Positions 33,334 through 42,911 of a stretch of DNA of 64,000 nt are shown here, piece by piece. The number at the start of each line of letters is the position of its first letter. Within the stretch, counting starts at the first letter, position 1. A model generated the notes under the pieces. It was not told the origin of the DNA and searched no databases. It worked only from the letters and a program-made list of their open reading frames with translations. The DNA is from Thiohalocapsa sp. PB-PSB1. Its GTDB lineage: Bacteria > Pseudomonadota > Gammaproteobacteria > Chromatiales > Chromatiaceae. The position numbers and the translations under genes are program-made. The stretch spans positions 6,572,001 through 6,636,000 of the forward strand of contig CP050890.1 of NCBI GenBank assembly GCA_016745215.1. Reading direction: 5' to 3'.

Positions 33334-35553
33334 ATGGCATTAAGAATTTTGACCGGTCTATTATTTCCCACAGAGAGAAGTGGCACGGTAACCATTTACT
33401 TTAACCCTCATAGGATAGAAGGCGATGCAAGTGGAGGGGAACGAACACAAATTGGAGCTTCAGGCGATTTTGCCGCTCCTCCAGGAAAAGTTATTTCCAT
33501 TAGAGAATTTCGCGTAAAAGTACCTGATAGCGAAAGACCTTGGGGTAGAAAGGAAGATTGGTTTCGTATCCATGATTTTGACTTGACTACCGACTATATT
33601 ATCGTAGGGTGGGAGTGCGAAGAGGATACACGTATACGAGAAATCGGATATCAAATTGTCGGAGAGGTAGGGTTGCATAAGTGTTATGGAATCCTCGTCA
33701 ACGTTATAGACCGAGATACGACATCACCACCGACCCCGATTCCGGAGGCAGGCACCAAGTACATCGTTGCGAATGGTGCATCAGGAGATTGGGCAAACCA
33801 TGATGACGACATCGCCGAGTCCAACGGAACCACCTGGGATTTCACGGATGTAGAAGACGGCACCGTTGCATGGGTTGATGACGAGACGACATTCGTTAAG
33901 TTCTCGACAACTGGTGGTAATTATTGGAATGACATCGGCCGAGACATCGTCCTGACCTCAGACATGGATGTGAAGCACGATGTCACAATCCCCGATGAAG
34001 GCGCGGTTGGATACGAAAACGGCGTTGTTACTGCTATCGACTCCGGCAAGACACTCACCTACGAGCGCCCTGCTCAGATCAAAGCTCAGTCATTCCAGCA
34101 GATTAAGTCGGGGGCCGGTTCGCTGGCTTTCACGAGGGGTGGCGAGGTCTCGGCGTGCTGGTTTGGATTTGGTGCTTCGGGTTATTCTGCAAGAAACAAT
34201 GGTGCTGCAATGGCTGAAGCCATGTCCAGCATCTCTGGTGAAGAGTCGAGTATCTCTGGTGAAGATGAAAAGCGTGAATATGGAGGTACAGTCCATGTTC
34301 CAATTGAAGGAGAAGTCGAATTTGATTACTTCACCATCGAAAAACATTGTCGATTGAAAGGCCTCGGGATTTCCACTACGACGTTGATATCTAAACACGA
34401 GGGGAATTGTGTTACGCTCAGCGATTACTCTCGGATTGAAGACATCACCCTAGATGGAGTGTCGAAAGAAGAAGATTCCGTAGGTATATTTGGTGCAGTC
34501 AATAACACAAAACTCAAATTCGTCGAGATCAAAAGATTTGAAACGAATGAACTACGACAATCCGGAATATTCTGTGAGTGGAAGGAGGTTTATAACCACG
34601 ATGGAGTGACGGGGCTGAGGGTAAAAACTAACGGAGACACTGGTTTTAATAAGAATATCTATCTTGGCGGCCGGATTAGTAACAACGACCAAACAGGTCT
34701 GTATATGGAATATGACAACAAGCCAATCATCTCAAATAGCTTCATTGAAGTGAATATTGAGGACAATAAAGTTGGGGCAGATATACGCGGTACAATACTC
34801 ACAAAATTTAGAAGTTGCTGGTTTGAGTCAAATAAAGATGATAACTTCAAACAACAAAATGTAGGCGTAGGAAAATCCACAGTTTATTGCACGGGAACAA
34901 CCTTAGCTGGGTGCTGGCTTGATTCAGTAGAAAGTGATGATGATAACCACGGAATTATAGTCGCAGGAAAGGCCGAGAACTTTGTTATTCGAGAGAGCTA
35001 CTTACTTGATCAATGCTTGGTATCGACATCAGCTTATCACATTCGGTTAGAAAACTGTTACGAAAATGGGATGACCTATTCTGCATCAAACAACAAACTC
35101 GTTAGAACGAAAAGCACAAATTATGCTGAGAAGCAATACTATATTGGTAGTGATACCACCATAAATAGCTTGTCTCGAAGCTTCGATGGTTCACTAATTG
35201 ACGAACAGATTGCAACTACTACAACCTGCGAAACCCCCAGTACAATGACAAAAGATCTGGCAGCATTGGGGTTGATGGATGGTAAATCATATCTTGTTAC
35301 GGCTAGGATTGTAGGAAAAACGTCCGATGGTAGCGAACAAGCTGCATACACACTGCAAGGACTATTCTATTGTAATGGAGGTAATGCCGAACAAATTGGG
35401 GAAACGGCTATCATTTCATCCTTTGCAAGCGATGATAAATTTCACGCTTCATTGGAAACAGAAAGTAGAAGTACTAGTTTATATGTTCGCGTAACAGGAT
35501 TACCAAATACAAAGACAAAATGGGTCGCTCAAATTGAGGTGATGCAAAAGTAG
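33334..35553 (+). CDS. Phage-tail-spike-like beta-helix protein with DUF2793-like module
   Basis: 739 residues, with GAGGAG just upstream of the ATG. The N-terminal 130 residues are of unknown fold. Around 145-190 a segment with KYIVANGASGDWANH and GTVAWVDDE matches the DUF2793/carbohydrate-binding modules of phage tail proteins. From about 270-560 the sequence has right-handed beta-helix rungs (RIEDITLDGV, LKFVEIKRF, NIYLGGRISNNDQTGLYM, SFIEVNIEDNKVGADI). The C-terminal 120 residues form a separate domain. No signal peptide. AT-rich against the host. Carried in the integron as a cargo gene; role could be adhesion, polysaccharide binding or a tailocin-type fibre. Confidence 0.65.
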   Translation: MALRILTGLLFPTERSGTVTIYFNPHRIEGDASGGERTQIGASGDFAAPPGKVISIREFRVKVPDSERPWGRKEDWFRIHDFDLTTDYIIVGWECEEDTRIREIGYQIVGEVGLHKCYGILVNVIDRDTTSPPTPIPEAGTKYIVANGASGDWANHDDDIAESNGTTWDFTDVEDGTVAWVDDETTFVKFSTTGGNYWNDIGRDIVLTSDMDVKHDVTIPDEGAVGYENGVVTAIDSGKTLTYERPAQIKAQSFQQIKSGAGSLAFTRGGEVSACWFGFGASGYSARNNGAAMAEAMSSISGEESSISGEDEKREYGGTVHVPIEGEVEFDYFTIEKHCRLKGLGISTTTLISKHEGNCVTLSDYSRIEDITLDGVSKEEDSVGIFGAVNNTKLKFVEIKRFETNELRQSGIFCEWKEVYNHDGVTGLRVKTNGDTGFNKNIYLGGRISNNDQTGLYMEYDNKPIISNSFIEVNIEDNKVGADIRGTILTKFRSCWFESNKDDNFKQQNVGVGKSTVYCTGTTLAGCWLDSVESDDDNHGIIVAGKAENFVIRESYLLDQCLVSTSAYHIRLENCYENGMTYSASNNKLVRTKSTNYAEKQYYIGSDTTINSLSRSFDGSLIDEQIATTTTCETPSTMTKDLAALGLMDGKSYLVTARIVGKTSDGSEQAAYTLQGLFYCNGGNAEQIGETAIISSFASDDKFHASLETESRSTSLYVRVTGLPNTKTKWVAQIEVMQK

Positions 35554-35644
35554 GGAAAGTCGTTCTTGTTGTTACCACCTAAGAAGATCCTGAATAACGA
35601 GAGAAACACTTTTCGCTGGGGAAAGGGGCTAGACTCACTTAAGA

Positions 35645-35752
35645 GCGCCAACAAGCGGATTAAGCCGACCCAAAAAGCGCGCGTCTAGCTCAGAGAGATA
35701 TTTGATTGTTCTAGATGCGCGCTTTTTGGTCGGCTTATCCTTAACGTTGGAC
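35645..35752 (+). other. attC 3
   Basis: 108 bp. R'' side gcgCCAAC (AAC at 35650-35652), canonical R' GTTGGAC (35746-35752). Long arms taagccgacccaaaaagcgcgc and gcgcgctttttggtcggctta pair almost perfectly. Confidence 0.88.
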
Positions 35753-35769
35753 GAAACACGGGAGGTCCT

Positions 35770-38700
35770 ATGAAGATTCAGTCTACGAAGGTAGTTGTGC
35801 GTGTTGTCGATCTCGATAATCAGCCGGTTGATTCCGCTGAAGTCAAGATTGGTTCTGTTGTCGGTGAGTCGCTGGGAGGGGGACGCTATGAGCTCAACGG
35901 GGTTCCGGCGGGAGAGGTCTTTGTCGAGGTCTCCGATCCGTCCTATGAGATGCGCAATGTCAGTGCCGACGTCTCGAAGAAACGTAAGGTAAACGTCATT
36001 GTTGGAGAACGTGGGTTGCCGATTATGCCGCGAGGTGGTCAGGAGATCCCGTTTCGCAGCCCAAAGGATAAGCTGGCCGTTGTCACCAAGGGGCCTAAAG
36101 GGGCCGCTGCCTTGGATTCCTGGGCGCAACAGAACGGGATCGAAGTGGACCGACCCTATGGGCCTGGTTTTGCAATCATCACCGTTCCCGCCGACCATCG
36201 GCAATTTGATCCCGCCCAGTTGGTATCCATGGATGGTGTGGTCCACGTGGGGCCCTTGGTGAATCCGAGGCCCGATAGTGTGTCGATGCTCACAAGAAAG
36301 GTCATTATTCGAACCGTACCTGGCACCACCGAGAAGGAGGTGAAACAGATCGCGAAGGATACGGGGTGTAAGGTTCTTCGCAAGCTCTCGCTTGCCAACA
36401 TGTGGGTCCTCGAGGTTTCCGACATCGCCGATTCCTACGCGTCTTTGGCGGCTGCCAAGGCGTTGAGCCAGAACAAGAACATCGTTTCGGCTGAACCTTC
36501 TCTCGCGGGTGCCGGAGTGGCGGATACCATTACGCCAACCGATGAGCTTTTCGGCGATCAGTGGCATTTTCAGCGTGTGCGGGTTCCCGTCGCTTGGCAG
36601 CATCTTCGGGATGCCAACCCAGCCGGGGTGAACTCGGGCGATCCGGGCGACTTAACGTATGGCTCCGCCGATCTCGTGATCGGGGTTGTCGACACCGGCG
36701 TGAAGACTGAAACCGATGCGGGCGTGACCACGCCGGCTCATCCTGAATTCCAGGGGAATGTGAGTTCTGGTGACCCCAAGGCAATCATCTTCTTCGATTT
36801 CGAGAACATGGTTGCCAACAATGACAACCCGAATGCTGTCCACGGCGACGGGTATCACGGGAGCGGGTGCGCCGGGATAATCACCGCGCGTGCCGAGAAT
36901 CCCTCAGGAGTTGCGGGTGAAGAGGAGGGGGTGGCTGGTGTTGCGCCCAATTGCCGAATGGTCTCGGCTCTGGGATCGAGCGGGCAGACGGAGGACGAGC
37001 TTTCCGACATCTATTTGTGGCTGGCCGGGCTGGATCCCGCGAGCACCGATCCGGACTTTCCCGATCCTCTCCCCACCCCCGCGGCGGTGATCACCAATAG
37101 TTTTGGCGGCCACCTTCCTAATATTTGGCCCATTTCGGACCTCATCGATCAGACTCTCATCGAGATCACCGACAACGGACGCGGTGGTTTGGGATGCCTC
37201 ACCTTCTGGTCGACAGGGAATGGATCGAGCGATGATTTCTGGACGATGCGCCCCTATGCATCGCATGAGCGTACTATTGGCGTCGGAGCAGTGACTGATG
37301 CAGACGTCAAGGCGGGCTACTCGAACTGGGGTGATGGGATCGATCTTTGTGCCCCGAGCAGCGGCGGCACCGACGACATTATGACGACAACCATACCCGG
37401 CGACGGCGACACGGCCGGGCATACCGGCGGCGGCGATGACTATATCTCATGGTTCGGTGGGACCTCGGCCGCGACACCCCTTGCAGCCGGTGTGGGCGCT
37501 TTGGTTCTGAGCATGGATCCGACGCTGACCTGGGCGGAAGCGCGTGAAATCCTGATCAGAACCGCGGAGCGAATCGACACCGGTAATTCCGATCCAGATG
37601 GTCAGTGGCGTGATGACGACGGTGACGGGTACGACGAGTACAGTTGGTGGTATGGATTCGGCATGGTTGACGCGGAACGCGCCGTCTGTGTAGCCCGCAA
37701 CACAATCGAGGTCCACCCGTCGGTTGCATTCGTAGACGTGCCCGAGGAGGAAACCGCAATTCGACCGGTTACGATACGGGTGCACGGATGGCGGCCGCGT
37801 GAGTTCGAGATCGTCAACGGGCCAACGACCACGACCGGGCCGGCCGATTCGTTTCAAATCCACGGCAGTGATTCGGCCAACTGGGGGGGTAGTTTCGAGT
37901 GCATCGACGAGACGCTCCATATCTGGTTGAAGTACACAGGTACCAACGACGGCGATACGGTCACGGGATCGATTACCATTCGCTGTGCGGAAACCGGAGA
38001 AGAGTTTCCAGTGGTGATTTCGGCAAATACCATCGCACGGCCCAGCGCCGCATTGGTCTTGGCCTTGGACCGTTCGGGAAGCATGGATGATCCGGCCGGT
38101 GATGGGCGCGTGAAGATAGAGCTGGTTCGCGACGGTGCGGCGGTGGTTCCGGTCCTCGTCCGTGATAGCGAAACCGGGCTCGGGGGGGTACGGTGGGCCA
38201 CTGATGCGGACCTTGCCGGTGCGATGGAAGTCGAACAGGCCGGGGAAGAGGTAATCGGTCTCGGGCGACAGAATCTTTCGTCCTTCATCATGAACCACAC
38301 AACTGATCCCTTTGGGATGACCGCTATTGGTGATGCCGTCGAGGCAGCCCAGTCCCTTCTCGACGATGCCGATGGGTATGATATCAAGGCCATGGTGGTT
38401 CTCACCGACGGCAATGAGACGGCATCAAAGTACATCTCGGAGCTGAGTGGAGCGGATCTGCATTCGCGGATCTATGCTATCGGTGTGGGTACACCGGAAA
38501 ACCTCGATCCAATAGCGCTTGATACGCTCGCTGGATCACACGGCGGCTACATGGTGCTTACGGGAGAAACGACGGTCGATGATCGATTTCTTCTGATAAA
38601 GTACTACCAACAGATACTGGCTGGCATTACGAACACCGAGATTGTCGTTGATCCTCAGGGCTGGCTGCCACCGGGTGTTGAGGTGACACACCAGTTCCCG

Positions 38701-39609
38701 GTGAACGAAACCGATAGGGAGATTGATGTTATTGTGCATACCCAGTACCCATCAGTGCTTGACTTATCTGTGAAGACGCCTGACGGGAAGGTGATTCGGC
38801 GGTGGGATGTCAACGGACTGGATTCCAAGTATGTGGTCGGGCATGGTACCACTTACTTCCGGCTTGCTTTGCCAAGCTCTCTCTTCGACCCCCAAGACCC
38901 GACCCAGCCCTGGACCGCCAGCCTGAAGATCGACTCAGAAAATTGGTATCGCCTTATCAAGGAACTGCGTCTAAAAGAAGACAAGCAGGAAGCCTCAGCA
39001 TCATCCGCCGGTGCCATGGTGCACGGTCTTCACTACGCTTTCACCACCCAGGCGCGCTCGTCGCTGCGCATGGAGACGCAGGTGACGCAGGCAAGCAGGA
39101 AACCTGGTGCAGAAGCAACCATCCGGACAAAGCTCCTAGAGTACGGTTACCCGCTCGAGTCTAATGCTCGGGTCGTGTGTCGCATTATGGCTCCTGATCG
39201 AACCGAGACAGCGTTAGAGCTGGACTATCTGGCACAGGGAGTTTACGAGGGGTCATTCAAGGCATCGATGACCGGATCTTGGCGAGTAACGGTACTCGCG
39301 AAAGGGTCCACGTCGTTGGGAAGTCCGTTTAGCCGCGAGGCGATTCGGACCGTCAACGTATGGCCTGGTGGCGATAAACCCGCACCTGAGAAGCCGGCGG
39401 AGAACACCCTGGAAGAATTGCTCGAGTGCATCTGCAAGGGTGAGATGATAGATCCCGAGGTGGCAAGGAAGTACGGCATTGATCTCAAGAAGCTATGTGA
39501 ATGTATTTTCCGGAATGACCGTAAGAAAAACCAGACTCCCTTGCTTCCAGAAAAGGATCGCACGAAGGTGATCGCGACAATTACAAAGGCGTTGGAAAAG
39601 CTTGCCTGA
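35770..39609 (+). CDS. Subtilisin-like (S8) serine protease fused to a von Willebrand A domain, giant cassette
   Basis: 1279 residues, GGAGG just upstream of the ATG. Residues 5-75 form a PEGA/carboxypeptidase-regulatory-like beta domain, and about 90-260 contain inhibitor-I9-like propeptide regions. The S8 catalytic domain has Asp308 in VIGVVDTGV, His363 in YHGSGCAGI and Ser566 in FGGTSAATPLAAG. The vWA domain has its MIDAS at 767-771 (DRSGSMDD) and TDGNET further on. The C-terminal 300 residues are beta-rich and end in a short helical part with Cys pairs (LLECICKG, LCECIF). There is no N-terminal signal peptide, so a cytoplasmic role is possible. GC-rich, unlike the spike gene. At over 4 kb this is very large for a cassette. 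Confidence 0.85.
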   Translation: MKIQSTKVVVRVVDLDNQPVDSAEVKIGSVVGESLGGGRYELNGVPAGEVFVEVSDPSYEMRNVSADVSKKRKVNVIVGERGLPIMPRGGQEIPFRSPKDKLAVVTKGPKGAAALDSWAQQNGIEVDRPYGPGFAIITVPADHRQFDPAQLVSMDGVVHVGPLVNPRPDSVSMLTRKVIIRTVPGTTEKEVKQIAKDTGCKVLRKLSLANMWVLEVSDIADSYASLAAAKALSQNKNIVSAEPSLAGAGVADTITPTDELFGDQWHFQRVRVPVAWQHLRDANPAGVNSGDPGDLTYGSADLVIGVVDTGVKTETDAGVTTPAHPEFQGNVSSGDPKAIIFFDFENMVANNDNPNAVHGDGYHGSGCAGIITARAENPSGVAGEEEGVAGVAPNCRMVSALGSSGQTEDELSDIYLWLAGLDPASTDPDFPDPLPTPAAVITNSFGGHLPNIWPISDLIDQTLIEITDNGRGGLGCLTFWSTGNGSSDDFWTMRPYASHERTIGVGAVTDADVKAGYSNWGDGIDLCAPSSGGTDDIMTTTIPGDGDTAGHTGGGDDYISWFGGTSAATPLAAGVGALVLSMDPTLTWAEAREILIRTAERIDTGNSDPDGQWRDDDGDGYDEYSWWYGFGMVDAERAVCVARNTIEVHPSVAFVDVPEEETAIRPVTIRVHGWRPREFEIVNGPTTTTGPADSFQIHGSDSANWGGSFECIDETLHIWLKYTGTNDGDTVTGSITIRCAETGEEFPVVISANTIARPSAALVLALDRSGSMDDPAGDGRVKIELVRDGAAVVPVLVRDSETGLGGVRWATDADLAGAMEVEQAGEEVIGLGRQNLSSFIMNHTTDPFGMTAIGDAVEAAQSLLDDADGYDIKAMVVLTDGNETASKYISELSGADLHSRIYAIGVGTPENLDPIALDTLAGSHGGYMVLTGETTVDDRFLLIKYYQQILAGITNTEIVVDPQGWLPPGVEVTHQFPVNETDREIDVIVHTQYPSVLDLSVKTPDGKVIRRWDVNGLDSKYVVGHGTTYFRLALPSSLFDPQDPTQPWTASLKIDSENWYRLIKELRLKEDKQEASASSAGAMVHGLHYAFTTQARSSLRMETQVTQASRKPGAEATIRTKLLEYGYPLESNARVVCRIMAPDRTETALELDYLAQGVYEGSFKASMTGSWRVTVLAKGSTSLGSPFSREAIRTVNVWPGGDKPAPEKPAENTLEELLECICKGEMIDPEVARKYGIDLKKLCECIFRNDRKKNQTPLLPEKDRTKVIATITKALEKLA

Positions 39610-39665
39610 TTCCAGACAGCTCGCATATCAACATCTCGGGAAACGCAGATTTATTGGCATTTCCC

Positions 39666-39692
39666 GCGGCACATGGACGTGCCGCCATTTTC
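39666..39692 (+). terminator. Hairpin after the protease-vWA gene
   Basis: GCGGCAC (39666-39672) and GTGCCGC (39679-39685) form a 7-bp stem with a 6-base loop followed by catttt. Weak intrinsic terminator 57 bp after the stop. Confidence 0.5.
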
Positions 39693-39831
39693 GACGCCTG
39701 CTCGGATGCTGTGCGCTGAGAAATCCAGGATGGATTTAGGCCAGAGCTTTCTCGGCAAGGACAAAAAGACACCCAGTTGGCGAGGAGTAGGGGCGCTGAT
39801 AAAAGGGGAAGTTGACAAAGCGAAAACAATC

Positions 39832-39911
39832 GTCCAACAAGTGCATGAACACGGACCACAAAAAGCGCCGCTGCGCTCTGCTTCTTGCGGCCGGTTATGC
39901 TTGCGTTAGCC
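39832..39911 (+). other. attC 4
   Basis: 80 bp. Canonical R'' GTCCAAC (39832-39838) and R' GTTAGCC (39905-39911). The interior holds paired arms around gcgccgctgcgctctgc. Confidence 0.82.
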
Positions 39912-39928
39912 GAAAAGAGATGATAGAT

Positions 39929-40138
39929 ATGACAAATGATCAGAAAAATGACGATAGACGTAAGACATCTACCCTAGGACCAATTACTAGAACAATTGCG
40001 AATGGCTCGCTTCAACAAAGCGGTGCTTCCGTCTCGAAAGCACTAGGGCTTTCTGTAAGCTCCTCAATTGAGGTCGCAACCGGAATGCCTATGCCTTACG
40101 AGCTTCTAGATCTCTCTTTTGAGAAGTTGGAGAGCTAA
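39929..40138 (+). CDS. Small hypothetical protein, first gene of the LRAT cassette
   Basis: 69 residues from ATG 39929 (72 if ATG 39920 is used). Basic and polar N-terminus (NDQKNDDRRKTS), then GPITRTIANGSLQQSG and VSSSIEVATGMPMPYELLDLS. No family recognised. It ends three bases before the LRAT-like gene, so the two form a unit inside one cassette, and it may be the partner or immunity protein. AT-rich. Confidence 0.6.
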   Translation: MTNDQKNDDRRKTSTLGPITRTIANGSLQQSGASVSKALGLSVSSSIEVATGMPMPYELLDLSFEKLES

Positions 40139-40141
40139 ACC

Positions 40142-40681
40142 ATGAAAACGCTATCTGACAATTTAGAACCTCTCGCGCTAATCAAGAGGCCAATTGATGC
40201 CTTTTGCGATCATTACGGAATTTATTTGGGGAATGTGAAAGGTGCCGATGTTGTTTTTGAACTAAATAGTAGGGAGGATAGCGACCTTGCATGTTGTCGT
40301 TTTCTAACGATCGAAGAGTTTTCTAATGGTCAAGAGATTACAGAGCTTCCTTGCGAAAAAGGTGACGTCACTGATATAAAGGAGCGAATGCGTGAACTCA
40401 TGCAATTAGCTGAAAGTGAACAGATACACTATAGCGTTTCTAGTAGCTCTGATTGGAATTGTGAGCAAGCAGCAAGGTATATCCTTACAGGAGAAAAGAT
40501 AAGTTCTCAGGTTGAAGCCGAAAAAAAGACGCATGGAAAACAAAATATAGCAAAAGGATCATTCATCTTGTCTGCAGGTGCTGCTATCGTAGGAACGTTG
40601 TTTACATTTCTTGCCGCAAAAGATTATAAGAGATCGAAAGGCGAGCTAGAAAGCAATACAAAAGTGGACAAGTCAGTCTAA
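40142..40681 (+). CDS. LRAT-like (NlpC/P60-superfamily) protein with C-terminal membrane segment
   Basis: 179 residues. An HxGIYLG motif (His24 in CDHYGIYLG) and DWNCEQAARYI with Cys107 match the catalytic His and the NCE(H/Q) cysteine of the LRAT fold, a permuted papain-like group that includes acyltransferases and peptidases. Residues about 138-160 (GSFILSAGAAIVGTLFTFLAA) form a membrane anchor. Encoded just after a 69-aa protein and just before attC 5. Possible effector acting on lipids or peptidoglycan; the specific substrate is not readable. Confidence 0.65.
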   Translation: MKTLSDNLEPLALIKRPIDAFCDHYGIYLGNVKGADVVFELNSREDSDLACCRFLTIEEFSNGQEITELPCEKGDVTDIKERMRELMQLAESEQIHYSVSSSSDWNCEQAARYILTGEKISSQVEAEKKTHGKQNIAKGSFILSAGAAIVGTLFTFLAAKDYKRSKGELESNTKVDKSV

Positions 40682-40841
40682 TTCGTCTTAGTTTAAGCGA
40701 TGGAAACGCAAACAGTTAGTTTGCCTCCATCATCCAGATGGTTTCGTTTGCCTTCACAATAGCACCTATGTGCGTATCAGACATTTTCCATCGTTTTAGA
40801 GTTTCTTTTTCAAGGTGATCACAACGTGTAGATGCCCTAGC

Positions 40842-40915
40842 GGCTAACACAGCGCTAAACCCGACCGCCCAAAGTGCTGACGCACTTTGGGCGGCGGGTT
40901 AGCTTGGCGTTAGAT
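40842..40915 (+). other. attC 5
   Basis: 74 bp. R'' GGCTAAC (40842-40848), canonical R' GTTAGAT (40909-40915). Arms aacccgaccgcccaaagtg and cactttgggcggcgggtt pair strongly. Confidence 0.93.
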
Positions 40916-40942
40916 TAAAACGCTATCGCGTTGGAAGAGACC

Positions 40943-41073
40943 GGCCTTGTTCATAAGCTCGGCCAAGATTAGGGTCAACCTCGAATGTCACAGTATTTTA
41001 AATTTAAAAACAAAGTCTTACGAAAAAGCCCCACGCACCCGCTCGTCAGTTGGTCGGAGTTATGAACAAGGCC
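40943..41073. mobile_element. 131-bp MITE of the GGCCTTG family, in transposase cassette A
   Basis: Ends GGCCTTGTTCATAAGCTCGG and its partner gagttatgaacaaggcc. 8-bp duplication AAGAGACC at 40935-40942 and 41074-41081. The uninterrupted sequence exists in the duplicate cassette at about 48597. Confidence 0.95.
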
Positions 41074-41148
41074 AAGAGACCACACCCGAGACAAAGCAGC
41101 ACCGGCGCTGAAATAAACAATCAACAAGAAAAAGAATAAGCACACGCA

Positions 41149-42393
41149 ATGGCATCGCCATTCCTTTCCTCTCCAACTCCCCATCACAGAGCGGGACACA
41201 CGCACTCCGGCTCCAAGCAGAGACCGACGTTCGAAGTCGCCGACATCCTGCGCGCGCATTTGCCCGACTCCCTGCACGAGCACTCCCATCCGCTGCACGT
41301 GCACAAGGTACTCAGTGCCATCCAAAACTGCCGCACCGCGGCGCTGGGCGGGCACATCGACTACTGCACTGACTGCGGCACCCTTTACAACAGCTACAAC
41401 TCCTGTCGCGACCGCCACTGCCCGAAATGTCAAGGGCTGGAGAAAGCGCGCTGGATCGAAGCGCGCAAAGACGAACTGCTGCCGGTGCCCTATTTTCATA
41501 CCGTCTTCACGCTGCCGCATGCGATCAACGACTGGGTGGGGTGGAACGACAAACTGATTTACGACCTGCTGTTCGCCAGCGCGACGGACACCCTGCAAGC
41601 CTTTGCCGCTCGTCATTGGAACGGAACCCTCGGCATCACCGCCGTGCTGCACACCTGGGGCCAGACGATGGAGCGCCACATCCATCTGCACTGCATCGTC
41701 CCAGGCGGAGCTTTAACGTTCGATGGCGAACAGTTCAAACCCTGCCCGCATCGTGACTGGTTATTCCCGGTCAAAGCGCTGTCCAAGGTCTTCCGCGGAA
41801 ACTACCTCGAGCGCCTGGAGCACGCGCATACCACAGGCGAGCTGAAGACACCGCCGGGCACGCACTTCGCCGCGTTGCGCAAGGCACTGCGCGAGCACGA
41901 CTGGGTGGTCTACGCCAAACCCCCGTTCGGCGGACCGCAACAGATCATCGACTACCTCGGGCGATACACCCACCGCATTGCCATCAGCAACCACCGCATC
42001 CTCAATCTTGCCGACGGCAAAGTCACCTTCACCTGGAAAGACTATAAAGACGGCGCCAAGACCAAAGTGATGACGCTGGACGCCAACGAATTCATCCGGC
42101 GGTTCACGCTGCACATTCTGCCGCCGCGCTTCACCCGCATCCGCCACTACGGACTGCTCGCCTGCGGACACCGCGCGACCAAGCTCAATCGTGCCAAAGC
42201 GCTGCTTGGCCTAGCGCCGGTGACGACGACCAAAGTGCGCGAGCCCTACGACGTCTTGCTGCAACGCCTGACCGGCAAAGACATCCACGTCTGCCCGAGC
42301 TGCGGCGGACGGCTACGACGTCAGCGCGACCTTGCGCCCACCATTGGACCCGCTCGCGGCCAAGACCCGCCGCTTGCGTGCGAGGCGGCCTGA
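41149..42393 (+). CDS. IS91-like HUH transposase, cassette copy A
   Basis: 414 residues. The N-terminal zinc-binding domain has Cys pairs in CTDCGTLYNSYNSCRDRHCPKC. The Y2_Tnp HUH domain has the metal-binding HIHLHCIVPGGAL and the candidate tyrosine region YLGRYTHRIAISNHRI, and a C-terminal zinc ribbon (CPSCGGRLRRQ) follows. Such enzymes nick and rejoin single-stranded DNA in rolling-circle transposition. The gene lies between two attC sites (crossover 40909 and 42852) with no IS91 ends recognisable outside them. The copy at 48671 differs by only a few residues (for example Lys/Asn in the N-terminus and Ala/Gly in HF(A/G)ALRK). Confidence 0.92.
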   Translation: MASPFLSSPTPHHRAGHTHSGSKQRPTFEVADILRAHLPDSLHEHSHPLHVHKVLSAIQNCRTAALGGHIDYCTDCGTLYNSYNSCRDRHCPKCQGLEKARWIEARKDELLPVPYFHTVFTLPHAINDWVGWNDKLIYDLLFASATDTLQAFAARHWNGTLGITAVLHTWGQTMERHIHLHCIVPGGALTFDGEQFKPCPHRDWLFPVKALSKVFRGNYLERLEHAHTTGELKTPPGTHFAALRKALREHDWVVYAKPPFGGPQQIIDYLGRYTHRIAISNHRILNLADGKVTFTWKDYKDGAKTKVMTLDANEFIRRFTLHILPPRFTRIRHYGLLACGHRATKLNRAKALLGLAPVTTTKVREPYDVLLQRLTGKDIHVCPSCGGRLRRQRDLAPTIGPARGQDPPLACEAA

Positions 42394-42649
42394 TGAACAT
42401 CTCCTCCACTCGATCCGCATCGGCTCGGGACAGTGCTGCTATGTTGCGACGCGACCGCGGTGAGCGAAAAACCGTTGTGCTCCATGCGAAATCGCTGCGC
42501 CCGCGGGACCGAGCGCGCGCAACGGAGCCTTGCTCGTGCAACTGCGCCAACATCAGCGGGAGTTTCCAGGCCCCACCCAGGGCTTGACTGTTGTAGAATC
42601 CACATAGCGGTTCGCTGAGACGGACACTGAAGCGAACCAAAAAAATGTT

Positions 42650-42740
42650 GGCTCATATGGGACACAAGGTGAAACAGATAATAGTCCCGTTGGAAATCAA
42701 CGTGCTGTATCACGTCCTCACCTCAGAGCCCACATGAGCG
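42650..42740. mobile_element. 91-bp mini-element, copy 1
   Basis: Ends GGCTCATATGGG and CCCACATGAGCG; 8-bp duplication AAAATGTT at 42642-42649 and 42741-42748. The duplicate cassette at 50 kb lacks it and shows the empty site. A second copy in opposite orientation is at 56522-56612. Confidence 0.88.
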
Positions 42741-42751
42741 AAAATGTTTTA

Positions 42752-42858
42752 ATCTAACAGGGCGTTGAACCTGCCGAGCCCGCGCCGGTCGGGCACCGCG
42801 GCGCTTCGCGCTCGCGGCCCGACCGGCGCGGGCTCGGCAGGTTAACTAAACGTTGGGC
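42752..42858 (+). other. attC 6
   Basis: 107 bp. Canonical R'' ATCTAAC (42752-42758) and R' GTTGGGC (42852-42858). Long GC-rich arms cctgccgagcccgcgccggtcggg and complement. Identical to attC 12 except for the last core base. Confidence 0.95.
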
Positions 42859-42911
42859 TTCACTACGGTGCTGAGATCTCTCCTTATCTGTACACGCACA
42901 AGGACCAAGAA

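Noticed and set aside
39673..39909. 78-codon frame between the protease gene and attC 4
   Set aside because: It begins inside a terminator-like hairpin and reads through the attC; no motif or ribosome site.
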